Shown piece by piece: positions 34,551 to 44,266 of a stretch of DNA of 64,000 nucleotides (the first letter of the stretch is position 1; each line of letters starts with the position of its first letter). The notes beneath the pieces were generated by a model. It saw nothing but the letters and a program-made list of their open reading frames with translations, searched no databases and had not been told where the DNA came from. Origin of the DNA: Leptolyngbya sp. KIOST-1 (GTDB lineage: Bacteria > Cyanobacteriota > Cyanobacteriia > Phormidesmidales > Phormidesmidaceae); the NCBI RefSeq assembly GCF_000763385.1, contig NZ_JQFA01000002.1:2728001-2792000 (forward strand), read 5' to 3'. A program made the translations under genes and the position numbers.

Positions 34551-37500
34551 CTAGGGCCGAGGCACCAGGGCCAGGCTGACGACCTGCCAGGGGGTGACCA
34601 TAGCGGGTAGCGGGTTGTCCTGGTGCTGCTCCAGCAGATCGACCGGACCAAGCATGTGGACGGGCAGAATGCCGCCCAGGGAGAGGGAGGCGCTGGTGCC
34701 GTTGCTCTCGTAGAGGCGCAGAATATAGCGATCGTCCCGGTCTTCTGACTGCTTCAGGGCGGCCAGCACCAGGGAACTGTCGCCCAAATTGAGCCAGCTA
34801 GCGGCTGTGGGACCTGACGATGGTGTAGCGGTCGAGCCAGCTAAACAAGCCTGAATCGGGATGTTGAAACTGCGGGCCGCCTGAACGGTTTTGGCCTGGG
34901 GCCAGCCCTGGGCGTGGGGGTAGATGGCGTAGCTGAAGGTCTGGAGGCCGCGATCGCAGCCCGGATCGGGCCAGACGGGCGCTTTCAGCAGGGTCAGCCG
35001 CAGCTGGCTGGGGGTGGCATCAAACCCGTGCTTGTAGTCGGTGAGAAGACTCACGCCCCGCTCACCATCACTCAGATCGGCCCAGCGCAGGGCGGGCACC
35101 TCCCACTTGGCGGCGTCCTGGGGGGTGAGGGGGGCGGTGGCGCGGGCGATCGCGCCAAAGGGCATCTCGTAGGTGGCCTCGGCCGCAGTCACCGTCAGCG
35201 GAAAGGCCGCTTTTAGCACCACCTGGGTCTCCTGCCAATCGACCTGGGTGTGGACCGCCAGTGCTGGCGACCCAACATCCAGGCTGTAGTCCTGGGTGAT
35301 GGTGGACTGATTGAAGGTCTGAACTACACGCAGGGTTTGCCGCACCGGACCGTGCTCCACCCAGTAGATCTGCTTGAGGCGAAAGTTCTCCAGGGGATGG
35401 TCCTGGTAGTCGGGGGCGATGTTCCAGGCATCCCAGTACTGGCCCTGGTCCTTAAACACCTGGAGCTGATTTCCACAGCCGTGGAAGGTTTCGGTACCCG
35501 TGGGCTTATGAAGCAAACTGGCGATGGCCCCAGTCGAAGGATCAATTCTGGCCCACAGGTACTCGTTCTCCAGCACCCAATCGTCGGGCCGGGCCGTGGG
35601 CCCTGGACCCTCCGCAGGCACGAGCCAGATCAGTCGGTAACCCACCGAGGGTATGGCGGGAACGTCAATCAGCAGGGACGGCGACCCATTCGAGCCTGGT
35701 TGGATCAGCAGCGGCAGGCCATCGGCATCCTGGGCCTGCCAGGGGGACTGGGCCAGGGCAGGGGAAAGGGCGATCGCCACCACCTCCCGCCGCTCCCAGC
35801 TCAGCGGGTTGAACAGCACCACGGGCACGGCGTCTGGGTGGGGGGGCGAGGGGACAGGGCAGCGCTGGGCCAGGACGGCGAGGGAAGCTTGCAGAACGCG
35901 ATCGCCCGTCGCCAGCGCCGCCGCCCACTCCTCGTTGGCCTGCTCAAACACTTCAGGAATCGAGGAGCCCGGCAAAATATCGTGGAACTGGTTAAACAGC
36001 ACCCGCTTCCAGGCCGCCTCTAGTTCGGCCTGGGGGTAGGGCTGCAGGCCATAGATTGCGGCGATCGCGGCAAACAGCTCGGCCTGAAACAGGATGTCTT
36101 CGCAGCGGCGGTTGTACTGTTTCTGGTCGCCGTGGGTGGTGTAGCAGCCCCGGTGGAGTTCGAGGTAGAGTTCGTCGCGCCAGAGGGGTAGAGGGGTGGG
36201 TGAGAGGGAGGGTGGGAGGGTGGGAGGGTGGATGGGGGGATGGGGGGATAGGTGGGAGGGTGGGGGGATGGGGGGGTGGGGCGATGGAGAGAGACTGATT
36301 GTGGCTTTGGGAGGCGTTGCGTCTCTGTTCGCAGAAGGGTGGGTGAGGGCGTCGAATAGGGGGGCGGCGTGGTCGAAGGTGAGGCTGGGGAAGAAGGGGG
36401 AACTGGCCCAGCGGCGGGCTTTGAGCAGCATGTCGCGGGTGGGGCCGCCGCCGTGGTCGCCGACGCCGGGCAGCCAGAGGGCGTCGGTGCAGCCAGTGTT
36501 GGACTCCCACTGGCAGGCGTACTGGGCCATGGGGACGGGGTCAATGTCGGTGCCGATGGGGGGTAGGGTAACGGCGGTGATCTCGCTGCCGTCGGGTCCC
36601 TGCCAGGTAAACAGGTCGTGGGGGAAGGGATTGGTGTCGTTCCAGCGCAGCTTTTGGGTGGCGAAGTAGCGAATGCCGCCCTGGGTCAGGAGCTGGGGCA
36701 GCTGCCAGCAAAAGCCAAAGGTATCGGGCAGCCAGGCGATCGCGCTAATAGCCCCAAATTTCTCGGCGCAGTAGCGCTGGCCGTAGAGAATCTGACGGGC
36801 GATCGCCTCTCCCCCCGGTAGATTCAGGTCGGGCTCTACCCATAGTCCGGCGTCGATCGCCCAGCGCCCCGCCTTCACCTGCTGCTGAATAGCGGCAAAC
36901 AGGTCGGGGCGATGTTCCTCCAGCCAGGCAAACAGGGCGGGGGACGAGTGGGTAAAGGTCAGCTCAGGAAAGTCGTTTTGCAGCGCCAGCACCGAGCGAA
37001 AGGTGGCCTCGGCGGCGTCCCAGGTGTCAGCTACTGGCCACAGCCAGGCCAGATCGAGGTGGGCGTGGCCCAGGCAGTGCACCCTGCGCTGCTTCAGCCA
37101 GGGAGAGAACTGGGCCAGGGCTGTGCGCAGGGCGAGCAGGGACTGGTGAAAGCGATCGCGGAGCGTGTGCAGTGCACAATCGCGATCGCGGCGCGTCTCT
37201 GCAAGAGAAAGCATGTGCAGGGCACAATCGCGCGTTTCCTGGCGAACCGAATCGGCCTCAGCATCCGCATGGGTCGCAGATTTATCAATCGGGGTCCAAT
37301 CAATACCGCTTAACGCCCTCGCCACGGAATCCAGCTTTTCGGGCTTAAACTGAGCCAGGTAAGTGGCCAATACCGCCAGTTCGTCGGCCACAAACCCCGG
37401 CTCCGGACAGGTGCCCTCCACCGTTTCAAACACCAGCTGTGCCTGCACCAGTGCCCCCTGGTCATGGCCAGGGCTGAGCAGCCGGAGGGAGACATCCACC

Positions 37501-37916
37501 CCCTCCCCTGGCACAACACAGTCAGTTAGCACAATGCGGGTCCAGCAGTTGAAAATATCCCCCGACTGCACCAGCTCACCGTTAATAAAAATATCGGCCT
37601 GGTGAGCCCACCAGCGCAGCGCCAGGCGTGCCGTCAGCCCCTCCAGGGGGTAACCATTGAGGTCGGTGGGCCAGGTCAAGCGCTGGTGCAGCCACAGGGG
37701 CACCTGACCTTTTGGCCATACGACGTAGCCGCGATCGTCAAGGGCGGCCAGGGGCCAGGTTGACCAGTGATCCGCCGAGGGGCTTGACGGTCCTGCTGAG
37801 GCCCCCAGGGAACCGTGCCAGGTCGATCGCACATCCTTTTGGCTCAGGGTACGCAGGCGATCGAGGATGGTTAAGATCGCCTGGGGAGGGGTGGGGCAAA
37901 CGGTGGCGGGGGGCAT
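34551..37916 (-). CDS. GH38 alpha-mannosidase with repeat-encoded insert
   Basis: A 1121-residue glycoside hydrolase that removes alpha-mannose residues with a zinc-dependent retaining mechanism. A beta-sandwich N-terminal region (1-270) precedes the catalytic domain: zinc ligands in GHAHLDLAW (His286, Asp288), nucleophile Asp398 in WLPDTFGF, and the fourth zinc ligand His488 in GDHGGGPTRD. C-terminal beta domains follow. Residues about 539-575 are a run of Pro/His/Ser/Leu encoded by a G-rich minisatellite (36192-36302), inserted in frame between the catalytic domain and the helical part. The cell role (storage glycan or glycoprotein turnover) cannot be read from the neighbours. Confidence 0.92.
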   Translation of the reverse strand: MPPATVCPTPPQAILTILDRLRTLSQKDVRSTWHGSLGASAGPSSPSADHWSTWPLAALDDRGYVVWPKGQVPLWLHQRLTWPTDLNGYPLEGLTARLALRWWAHQADIFINGELVQSGDIFNCWTRIVLTDCVVPGEGVDVSLRLLSPGHDQGALVQAQLVFETVEGTCPEPGFVADELAVLATYLAQFKPEKLDSVARALSGIDWTPIDKSATHADAEADSVRQETRDCALHMLSLAETRRDRDCALHTLRDRFHQSLLALRTALAQFSPWLKQRRVHCLGHAHLDLAWLWPVADTWDAAEATFRSVLALQNDFPELTFTHSSPALFAWLEEHRPDLFAAIQQQVKAGRWAIDAGLWVEPDLNLPGGEAIARQILYGQRYCAEKFGAISAIAWLPDTFGFCWQLPQLLTQGGIRYFATQKLRWNDTNPFPHDLFTWQGPDGSEITAVTLPPIGTDIDPVPMAQYACQWESNTGCTDALWLPGVGDHGGGPTRDMLLKARRWASSPFFPSLTFDHAAPLFDALTHPSANRDATPPKATISLSPSPHPPIPPPSHLSPHPPIHPPTLPPSLSPTPLPLWRDELYLELHRGCYTTHGDQKQYNRRCEDILFQAELFAAIAAIYGLQPYPQAELEAAWKRVLFNQFHDILPGSSIPEVFEQANEEWAAALATGDRVLQASLAVLAQRCPVPSPPHPDAVPVVLFNPLSWERREVVAIALSPALAQSPWQAQDADGLPLLIQPGSNGSPSLLIDVPAIPSVGYRLIWLVPAEGPGPTARPDDWVLENEYLWARIDPSTGAIASLLHKPTGTETFHGCGNQLQVFKDQGQYWDAWNIAPDYQDHPLENFRLKQIYWVEHGPVRQTLRVVQTFNQSTITQDYSLDVGSPALAVHTQVDWQETQVVLKAAFPLTVTAAEATYEMPFGAIARATAPLTPQDAAKWEVPALRWADLSDGERGVSLLTDYKHGFDATPSQLRLTLLKAPVWPDPGCDRGLQTFSYAIYPHAQGWPQAKTVQAARSFNIPIQACLAGSTATPSSGPTAASWLNLGDSSLVLAALKQSEDRDDRYILRLYESNGTSASLSLGGILPVHMLGPVDLLEQHQDNPLPAMVTPWQVVSLALVPRP
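36192..36302. repeat. G-rich minisatellite inside the mannosidase gene
   Basis: Irregular repeats of GGTGGGAGG and GGGGGGATG units on the plus strand, read on the minus strand as an in-frame Pro-rich stretch. Similar tracts occur between genes at 45495-45540, 47915-47990 and 52966-53060. Confidence 0.85.
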
Positions 37917-37973
37917 GGCTCCGGTATGATCAAAAGCAGTCCCCCCAGTTTAGGCAGAAGTGCAGGCAGAGTT

Positions 37974-39257
37974 ATGGCCACTTCGTCCCGCCCATTCCAA
38001 AGCCAGACTGTCGCTCGCCTGGTTGCAGGCTATCGGCAGGCCACCCACGGGGCTGAACGGTGGCTGCGGTGGGGGCGCACGGCGGCGGTGTGGGGGCTGC
38101 AGGTGGCCCTGTACCCCCTCTACCTGGGCATACAGGGGATCCGATTGGGCCATCGCCGACTGCGGGCGGCACGGCCCTGGCAGCCGCTGTGGGCCAAACT
38201 CGGCGGCACACAAACCCTAGAACTGGTAGAGGCAGACACCCCAATTCGGGCGCTGCTCTCCATCCTTCAGCCGCCAGTCGCCCAGCCCCCAAGCGATACT
38301 CCCAAGGGGCTGAGTCTGGTCAACCGATACGGTCAGTGGCTCCGGCAGTCGCGGGCTGGGGCGGTGCTGACCCCAGAGCGGTGGCACCTGATCCCGTTTC
38401 AAGCCCCCATTCGCGGAATTGCCACCGATTTGACAACGCGACAGGTGGTGCTGGTCACCGTCGATAACGACATTTTTACGGGCCTGAACAACGATCAACA
38501 GCAGCGGTTGCAGAGGGCTATGGTCCTCATGCTGGCGGAGTACAGTCGCCTCCGCCGTCGCCATACCCTGGACCACACGCTGCAACAGCCCTGGCTACCC
38601 CTACCCAAATCCAACGCCGCGACTCTGCCGCCCCTGCGCTGGCTGCCATCGGCCCTGCGCTGGCTGCAAACTAGCCCCCTGGCTGCCGCCACCAGCCTGT
38701 TTGGCGAAGTTCAACAGACTCAGGCGGTTCCGGAACGAACACTCGTTCCCAGTCAGGTTTTGAACGCTAGGCAAATTTACCGCCTCGGGAGCGCTACAAC
38801 GTCCCCTCTCATAGCTGAGGCGAAGAGAATAGAGCTCAGGGCTAACTGGGGCTACAGGCCGCCTCAATTCAACGGCAAACTCGCAATTAAGCGCCTTGCC
38901 GCCACCCTGCCGGAGGCTGAGTCTAGCGCCCTGACCGTGGCTCCTGCTCGGGCAGTGGCACAGCACCTGTCATCCCCATTGGGCATGGCTGAGGTGCAGG
39001 GGGGGCGGCAGACGGCGCTGCGAACAGCTATCGCCCCAGGGAGCATCACCGCTGTAGCAGAGCATTCCACCGCCCTAGATATATCCGCTACAGTCCAGCA
39101 CCAGCTTTTTCCAGCCAACGCTATAGAAGCCCATATCACCCAGGTCGATTACATCGACGCGCCGCTGGTAGCTGTGCTGCGCGGTTTAGATTGGGTGCTC
39201 TACGTGATTGAAACTTGGCTGCGCGGCGTGTGGGCCTGGCTGCAAAAGCAGTGGTAA
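37974..39257 (+). CDS. Conserved cyanobacterial hypothetical protein
   Basis: A 427-residue protein from MATSSRPF at 37974; an in-frame ATG at 37926 is possible but would leave only 9 bases to the divergent mannosidase start. Residues about 25-55 contain a weak hydrophobic stretch. A central part (LTPERWHLIPFQAPIRGIATDLTTRQVVLVTVDNDIFTGL) looks globular, followed by a low-conservation region. The C-terminus YIDAPLVAVLRGLDWVLYVIETWLRGVWAWLQKQW is strongly amphipathic and Trp-rich and may associate with membrane. Function unknown; it lies before psbI. Confidence 0.6.
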   Translation: MATSSRPFQSQTVARLVAGYRQATHGAERWLRWGRTAAVWGLQVALYPLYLGIQGIRLGHRRLRAARPWQPLWAKLGGTQTLELVEADTPIRALLSILQPPVAQPPSDTPKGLSLVNRYGQWLRQSRAGAVLTPERWHLIPFQAPIRGIATDLTTRQVVLVTVDNDIFTGLNNDQQQRLQRAMVLMLAEYSRLRRRHTLDHTLQQPWLPLPKSNAATLPPLRWLPSALRWLQTSPLAAATSLFGEVQQTQAVPERTLVPSQVLNARQIYRLGSATTSPLIAEAKRIELRANWGYRPPQFNGKLAIKRLAATLPEAESSALTVAPARAVAQHLSSPLGMAEVQGGRQTALRTAIAPGSITAVAEHSTALDISATVQHQLFPANAIEAHITQVDYIDAPLVAVLRGLDWVLYVIETWLRGVWAWLQKQW

Positions 39258-39404
39258 TCTTCGGGGCCTTTAGACAGGCGAACGTTTGACGATATGATAG
39301 TTCAAGCTTAGTCCTGCACCGGGGCCGTTTCCAATATATGGAACGCTGATGCTGTTTGGGGCAGGTCTGGGGCCTACTCTGCTAGCGGTTTGGAGACCTA
39401 ACTC

Positions 39405-39521
39405 ATGCTGACCCTCAAGATTGTGGTTTACCTCGTGGTCACCTTTTTTGTGGCCCTGTTTGTGTTTGGCTTTTTGAGCGGTGACCCCTCCCGCAACCCC
39501 GGTCGGCAAGATTTGGACTAG
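39405..39521 (+). CDS. psbI: Photosystem II reaction center protein I
   Basis: A 38-residue single-helix PSII subunit, [19 protein letters not shown] followed by [19 protein letters not shown], nearly identical to known PsbI. It sits at the periphery of the D1 side of the PSII core and helps assembly and dimer stability. GGAG lies 9 bases before the ATG. It is not linked to other psb genes here, as is usual in cyanobacteria. A 240-base non-coding stretch and a terminator follow. Confidence 0.97.
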   Translation: MLTLKIVVYLVVTFFVALFVFGFLSGDPSRNPGRQDLD

Positions 39522-39761
39522 GGTTTACCTCGCAGGCGGGGGGTGCCTGCCCCGGCTAGCCCTACTCGAGCCAGGTCCAGGCCTCGGTCTCTGAGGCAGG
39601 TCAGTGGAGGCTACCCCCCGGAACTTTAACTTGCTCTCTGGGTCTGTAAGTTGGCAACTGTTGATTGGCAATAGCCAGATGTTGCCTTCAGCCCTCCATA
39701 GGCACCTGGTTCACGCTGGTATCAGCTCATGCTGACATCGATGGTTAACCAATGCCTAGTT

Positions 39762-39788
39762 AAGCCCGCATGCCGGGCTTTGTTTTTG
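39762..39788 (+). terminator. Rho-independent terminator after psbI
   Basis: AAGCCCG (39762-39768) pairs with CGGGCTT (39774-39780) across CATGC, followed by TGTTTTTG. It ends about 20 bases before the ATG of the DUF3769 gene, so that gene's leader must start inside or after it. The 240 bases from psbI to this hairpin hold no gene and could be a psbI 3' UTR or a small RNA. Confidence 0.8.
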
Positions 39789-39806
39789 CTTTGGTAACAC
39801 CAGCCC

Positions 39807-42011
39807 ATGCCTCTGCCGATCCTTCTGCCCTCTGTGCCTCCGCCCCCGCAGCTGGCTGAAGTGGTGTTGGTGTCAGCTCCAAGCCAAACGATTCAGCCTG
39901 CAGAACCTGGATCAGCATCGATTGAACCTCTGTCCCCAGGGGCGATCGCCTCGACGCAGGCCCTACCCCCCGCTCCCAGCTACTTCACCCAGGCCGAACT
40001 GCTGCGGCCCCAGGCCCAGGCTGTGCCGGGTGAAACCGCACCGCTCAATCCAGAACCCGCCGCTCCAGCGCCTCCGGGCTCCCTGGCTCCTGCTCCGGAG
40101 TCGCCCACAGACGATCCAGACGTTCCACCCACCCCTGGCCCCGCAGCCGAGCCACCGCCACCTGCGCTCCCGGAAGAGACTGCCAGTGAGATTCTGCTGC
40201 GGGCTGACCGACAGGTCTTTGAACCCATTCGGCAAATTGTTACCGCCAGCGGCGGTGTCCTGGTACAGTTTGGCACCGGTCAGCTGGCCGCCGATCGCCT
40301 GTGGGCCAACCTGGCCAACCGACACCTGCGGGCCGAGGGCAATGTCTTTTTCAACCGCAACAACCAGATCATTGAAGGCGAAACGGTTACCTACAACCTG
40401 CTGCAGGGGGCAGGCGAAATTACTGAAAGTCGCGGAGAGCTACAGCTATCGACGTTAGAGGATGACTTTTCGACGCTACCCCCCAGACCCGTTGCCGGAG
40501 TACCCCTCGACTACCGTCTTCGCACCCAACCCTCCATCTCCCAGGTCACCAGCCCTGGCGGTGTTGCCCTGGCCACCAGCGCTGCCAATGGGCTGCTCAA
40601 CGGCGAGGAGGGTTCCATTGAGCGCCTGCGGTTTGAAGCTGACCGGGTTTCCTTTGATGCCGACGGCTGGTACGCCGAGGGGGTTCGCCTCACCAACGAT
40701 CCCTTTTCACCGCCCGACCTGGAGTTTAGGGCCACCACCGCCAGGCTGACTCCCCTCGACGAAAATCAGGAAGAGCTGGTATTTGAAAATCCGCGTCTGG
40801 TGTTCAACCAGGGGCTGAGCATTCCTCTATTTAGAAATCGCCTTCTGTTGACCCAGGGACAGCTGCCGGCCGATGCCTTGAACCCTCTGCCTGCCAGCAT
40901 CGGTATCGATGGGCGCGATCGCGACGGTCTCTTTTTTGAAGCCCCGTTGCCCATCGGTAACCTTGGTCCCCTCAACGTCACAATCGCCCCTCAGTTTCTC
41001 GTCTCCCGCTGGCTGGGCAGCTCCAATTACAACATCGCCGATCCGGCCAACTTTGGCCTGGTCGCCAGTGTCAACGGTTCGCTTGGGCCTCGCACGGTGG
41101 CTTCCGGCAGCTTCAATCTGGCGGGCTTCGATTTCGACAACCTAAGCGATCGCCTGCGGGCTAGTTTTCGAACTCAGCGGCTGGTGGGCACCCATCGGCT
41201 CAACCTGGAGTACAGCTACCGCGATCGCCTCTTCAACGGCTCCCTGGGTTTTCAGGACGTACAAAACAGCCTGGGCCTGCTGCTCGAATCCCCCAATATT
41301 GCCCTGGGCGACACCGGCCTCAACCTCACCTATCAGGTGTCTGGGCAGTACGTCACCGCCAACACCGATCGCCCCGATCTGCTCAACCCTGGGGTACCTG
41401 TCGGACTCACCAACCTGTTTCGGTTTCAGGGTTCCGCCGACCTCAGCCGCAGCTTCCTACTGTGGCAGGGACAGCCCCTGCCCGCCACGCAAACCGAGGG
41501 GCTGCGCTATTCACCTCGTCCCCTGATACCCAACCTGGTCTTGAGCGTTGGGCTGCGCGGCGTCGCCACCTACTACACCAGCAACGACCTGCAGGAGTCC
41601 ATTGAGGGCAGAGTTGGGATCGGCGGTCAGTTCGGTCGTCTGCAGCGCAACACCTTCGACTACACCCAGTTCAACATTGGCTTTAGCCGCAGCGTACTGG
41701 GCGGCGACACGTCTCCCTTCCTTTTCGATCGCTCCGTCGACCAAAGGGTTTTGAGTGGGGGCATTCTCCAACAGATCTATGGTCCCTTTCTGGCCGGCTT
41801 TCAAACTGCCATCAACCTCGATACCGGCCGCACTGTCGATTCCAACTTGATCTTTGAGTATCGGCGCCGAGCCTACGGCCTGCTCTTTACCTATAGCCCC
41901 ACCCAGGAGACAGGCTTTGTCGGATTTCGCCTCAGCGGTTTTAACTGGGTTGGCCGCACGGCCCCCTTCGATGCCGACCCCGACACCCCCAGCGATGTTG
42001 TCGTACAGTAG
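39807..42011 (+). CDS. DUF3769 LptD-like outer-membrane protein
   Basis: A 734-residue cyanobacterial protein. Residues 1-125 are Pro-rich and disordered, with no classical signal peptide; a TAA lies in frame just upstream, so the start is 39807 or later. Residues about 130-215 (ILLRADRQVFEPIRQIVTASGGVLVQFG...RAEGNVFFNRNNQIIEGETVTYNL) are the OstA/LptA-like beta-jellyroll. The rest alternates polar and hydrophobic residues as in a beta-barrel, including FNLAGFDFDNLSDRLRASF and the end VGFRLSGFNWVGRTAPF. By fold it should deliver LPS-like lipids to the outer membrane, the cyanobacterial counterpart of LptD. Confidence 0.82.
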   Translation: MPLPILLPSVPPPPQLAEVVLVSAPSQTIQPAEPGSASIEPLSPGAIASTQALPPAPSYFTQAELLRPQAQAVPGETAPLNPEPAAPAPPGSLAPAPESPTDDPDVPPTPGPAAEPPPPALPEETASEILLRADRQVFEPIRQIVTASGGVLVQFGTGQLAADRLWANLANRHLRAEGNVFFNRNNQIIEGETVTYNLLQGAGEITESRGELQLSTLEDDFSTLPPRPVAGVPLDYRLRTQPSISQVTSPGGVALATSAANGLLNGEEGSIERLRFEADRVSFDADGWYAEGVRLTNDPFSPPDLEFRATTARLTPLDENQEELVFENPRLVFNQGLSIPLFRNRLLLTQGQLPADALNPLPASIGIDGRDRDGLFFEAPLPIGNLGPLNVTIAPQFLVSRWLGSSNYNIADPANFGLVASVNGSLGPRTVASGSFNLAGFDFDNLSDRLRASFRTQRLVGTHRLNLEYSYRDRLFNGSLGFQDVQNSLGLLLESPNIALGDTGLNLTYQVSGQYVTANTDRPDLLNPGVPVGLTNLFRFQGSADLSRSFLLWQGQPLPATQTEGLRYSPRPLIPNLVLSVGLRGVATYYTSNDLQESIEGRVGIGGQFGRLQRNTFDYTQFNIGFSRSVLGGDTSPFLFDRSVDQRVLSGGILQQIYGPFLAGFQTAINLDTGRTVDSNLIFEYRRRAYGLLFTYSPTQETGFVGFRLSGFNWVGRTAPFDADPDTPSDVVVQ

Positions 42012-42138
42012 CGGCTGTCAACGGTAATAAACCTTACGATGCTAGTCGTTGCCATAGCTTATGGTTAAGCTAAAAGATGACACTTTGCCCAAAACTGCAG
42101 CACTGTGGCCGATGGGGGTTAACGCGTAGGCATCCACC

Positions 42139-42945
42139 ATGACTCAACCCAGCAATCTTGCCGATATTGAGGCTGTCCACCAACTGCTGACCAGCTACAG
42201 CTTTGATGCCGACAGCCTTGGGGCCAAGTCCTATTCCACCAAAGCCCTGATCGTCGACTGGCTGAATGAGTTTGGCCCTGTTTGGGTCAGTCACGCCATT
42301 ACCGAGGCCCTCTACCAGGGGCGCTACAAGCTGATTTCTATCGACCAAATCCTTAGGCTCTGGCAGCGGCGAGGTCAGCCCATTCGCCACTTTAACCGCG
42401 AGTTCGAGTCCATTATTCTGGGCCAGACGCTGCTGTTCTCCACCACCTATGGCGACGGAGCCGCCTCGGCCACCACCCGCCGAGCTGGGCGACCAACCTC
42501 ACCGAAGGCAGCCCCACTCCAACCCCCCACCCTTGACCAACCTGAGCCCGTCCCTGCCCCCGTTGACCTGGTGGCGGCACCGGAACAGTGGCTCGATCCT
42601 GGGGAGCCCCCCACGACCATCTCCCCGGCTGGTGCCGACGCAGCCGAGCAGAACGCTGACAGCCCAGACACCAGCGACCCTGACCGCAGTAACCTGACAG
42701 CCTCTGCGACGTCAGCCACGCCCCCGGAGCTTGAACCCCACCCCTTGACCAGCGAGACTGTCGCTGAACCGGCCCCTCATCCCACCGCTAACCCCCAAGT
42801 CGTTGCCGATTTTCGGCCTGTGGCCCTCGACGAGGGTTCCTCTGGAGCACAGGTTGAGGTCATTCAGCCCTTTGTCCCCCGCCGGGATGCTTCAGAGCTG
42901 CACGAGCGTTTGCGGGCCGTAGTGCAGGGGGGAATGCGGGAGTAG
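42139..42945 (+). CDS. Conserved cyanobacterial hypothetical protein
   Basis: A 268-residue protein with a compact helical N-terminal domain (residues 5-98: VDWLNEFGPVWVSHAITEALYQGRYKLISIDQILRLWQRRGQPIRHFNREFESIIL). This segment recurs in cyanobacterial proteins of unknown role. A disordered Pro/Thr/Ala-rich stretch (105-235) and a short conserved end follow (IQPFVPRRDASELHERLRAVV). It may be a protein-interaction adaptor. No link to its neighbours is evident. Confidence 0.65.
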   Translation: MTQPSNLADIEAVHQLLTSYSFDADSLGAKSYSTKALIVDWLNEFGPVWVSHAITEALYQGRYKLISIDQILRLWQRRGQPIRHFNREFESIILGQTLLFSTTYGDGAASATTRRAGRPTSPKAAPLQPPTLDQPEPVPAPVDLVAAPEQWLDPGEPPTTISPAGADAAEQNADSPDTSDPDRSNLTASATSATPPELEPHPLTSETVAEPAPHPTANPQVVADFRPVALDEGSSGAQVEVIQPFVPRRDASELHERLRAVVQGGMRE

Positions 42946-43024
42946 CGCCTTTTGCAGCATCCTGCTGAGCCCTGGGAAACCTTAGACGTAGCCAAAGAAT
43001 GCGCTAGCTAAGGAGCAAAGGGCG

Positions 43025-43966
43025 ATGAAATTTAGCCTGGTCATTACTACCTACAATCGGCTGGAGCTGCTGAAGCGGGCGATCGCCTGCGGACTCAACC
43101 AAACCGTTCCCTGCGAAGTCGTGGTAGCTGACGATGCCTCCACGGACGGCACCGAGGCGTACGTGCGAAGTTTAGGCGATCGCGTCGTCTACCACCGCAA
43201 CGCCCAGAACCTGAACCACGCCGCCACGGTGAACCACGGGGTGGCCGCCGCCAGCGGCGACTGGGTCAAGTTTCTCGACGACGACGACTATTTGGCCCCC
43301 GACTGCATTGAGAAAATGACGGCGGCGATCGCCCAGCATCCCCAGGCCGTGCTCTGCTCCTGCCAGGCCATCCAGGTGGACGAGCACGGTAGCGAAATTC
43401 GCCGCACCCCCGCCACTGGCCCCGGCCAGGTGTTCTACATTCCCCAGAGCGCCATCCACTACGGCATGCTGATGGACCAGGTGCCCTTTGGCACCCCGGC
43501 CCAGGTGGCCTGCCGCCGCGACGCCTTTTTGCAGGCGGGCGGCTGGGATACAACGGTGATAATGAACTACGACGATATCAATGCTTGGGTGAGGCTGGCT
43601 GACTTTGGCGATGCCATCTTTATCAATGACTGTCTGGCCTACCGCATGGTCTGGGATGGCGGCTACGACCAAAAAATGTCGCTCAGCCGTCGGATGGCGC
43701 TCAACTTGACCATCAAAGAGCGCATCTACGGGCGCGTGGATGAGGGGTACCGCGATCGCATCCCAACCCTGGCCGCCATCGATCGGTACCTGCACCTGCA
43801 CTGGGGGCTGGTAGCCCTGCGGCAGCGCCAGTTCGGCACCGGGCTATCTCTCCTCGCCCCAGGCCTGCTGTCACCCCAGGCCTGGCGGCTGCTGACCCAG
43901 GCCCGCCAACTGCGCTCTGCCCTGGCAGTCGATAGCTTAGTTCCGCGCACGGTCTTGGTGCCCTAG
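43025..43966 (+). CDS. Family 2 glycosyltransferase
   Basis: A 313-residue GT-A enzyme. The N-terminal nucleotide-sugar domain has SLVITTYNRLELLKRAI, VVVADDASTDGT and the metal-binding FLDDDDYLAPDC (DxD). A Pro/His-rich loop and a C-terminal helical part follow. There is no transmembrane helix, so it acts in the cytosol or at the membrane surface. The sugar and acceptor cannot be inferred; no polysaccharide cluster surrounds it. ATG 43025 is preceded by AAGGAGCAAAGGG. Confidence 0.9.
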   Translation: MKFSLVITTYNRLELLKRAIACGLNQTVPCEVVVADDASTDGTEAYVRSLGDRVVYHRNAQNLNHAATVNHGVAAASGDWVKFLDDDDYLAPDCIEKMTAAIAQHPQAVLCSCQAIQVDEHGSEIRRTPATGPGQVFYIPQSAIHYGMLMDQVPFGTPAQVACRRDAFLQAGGWDTTVIMNYDDINAWVRLADFGDAIFINDCLAYRMVWDGGYDQKMSLSRRMALNLTIKERIYGRVDEGYRDRIPTLAAIDRYLHLHWGLVALRQRQFGTGLSLLAPGLLSPQAWRLLTQARQLRSALAVDSLVPRTVLVP

Positions 43967-44060
43967 AGCGTCGGTACAGAATTTGTTTTGCAGCGAGATC
44001 GGGGCACGCGAGCCACAACTGCCGTGCTAAGCCCAAGCTGCTACTGGGGCCATGTCGCTG

Positions 44061-44150
44061 GCCCCAGACCCCCGTCGACCAGGGGCGTTCCGCCGCCCTG
44101 GACCCGACGGAAAGGAAGGATCGATCATCGGTTTAAACCTCTGTTCTGCC
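44061..44150 (-). repeat. Dispersed element, copy A
   Basis: Read on the minus strand, this matches 53077-53190: GCAGAACAGAGGTTTAAACC followed by GATGATCGAT is identical, then TTTCCGT, GGGTCCAGGGCGG and a GGTCGA...GGGGGTCTGGGG end. This copy lacks a short hairpin insert present in copy B. Confidence 0.75.
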
Positions 44151-44266
44151 AAGAAACCGGTAGGACTCTGTAGACCCTGCGGGGGCAAATTCGAGATCGC
44201 AGCCATACTGAGCCGGTGCTCTAGAGAGTTAGATATGATAGAAGCACCCGCGCGTAGGATCAGGTG

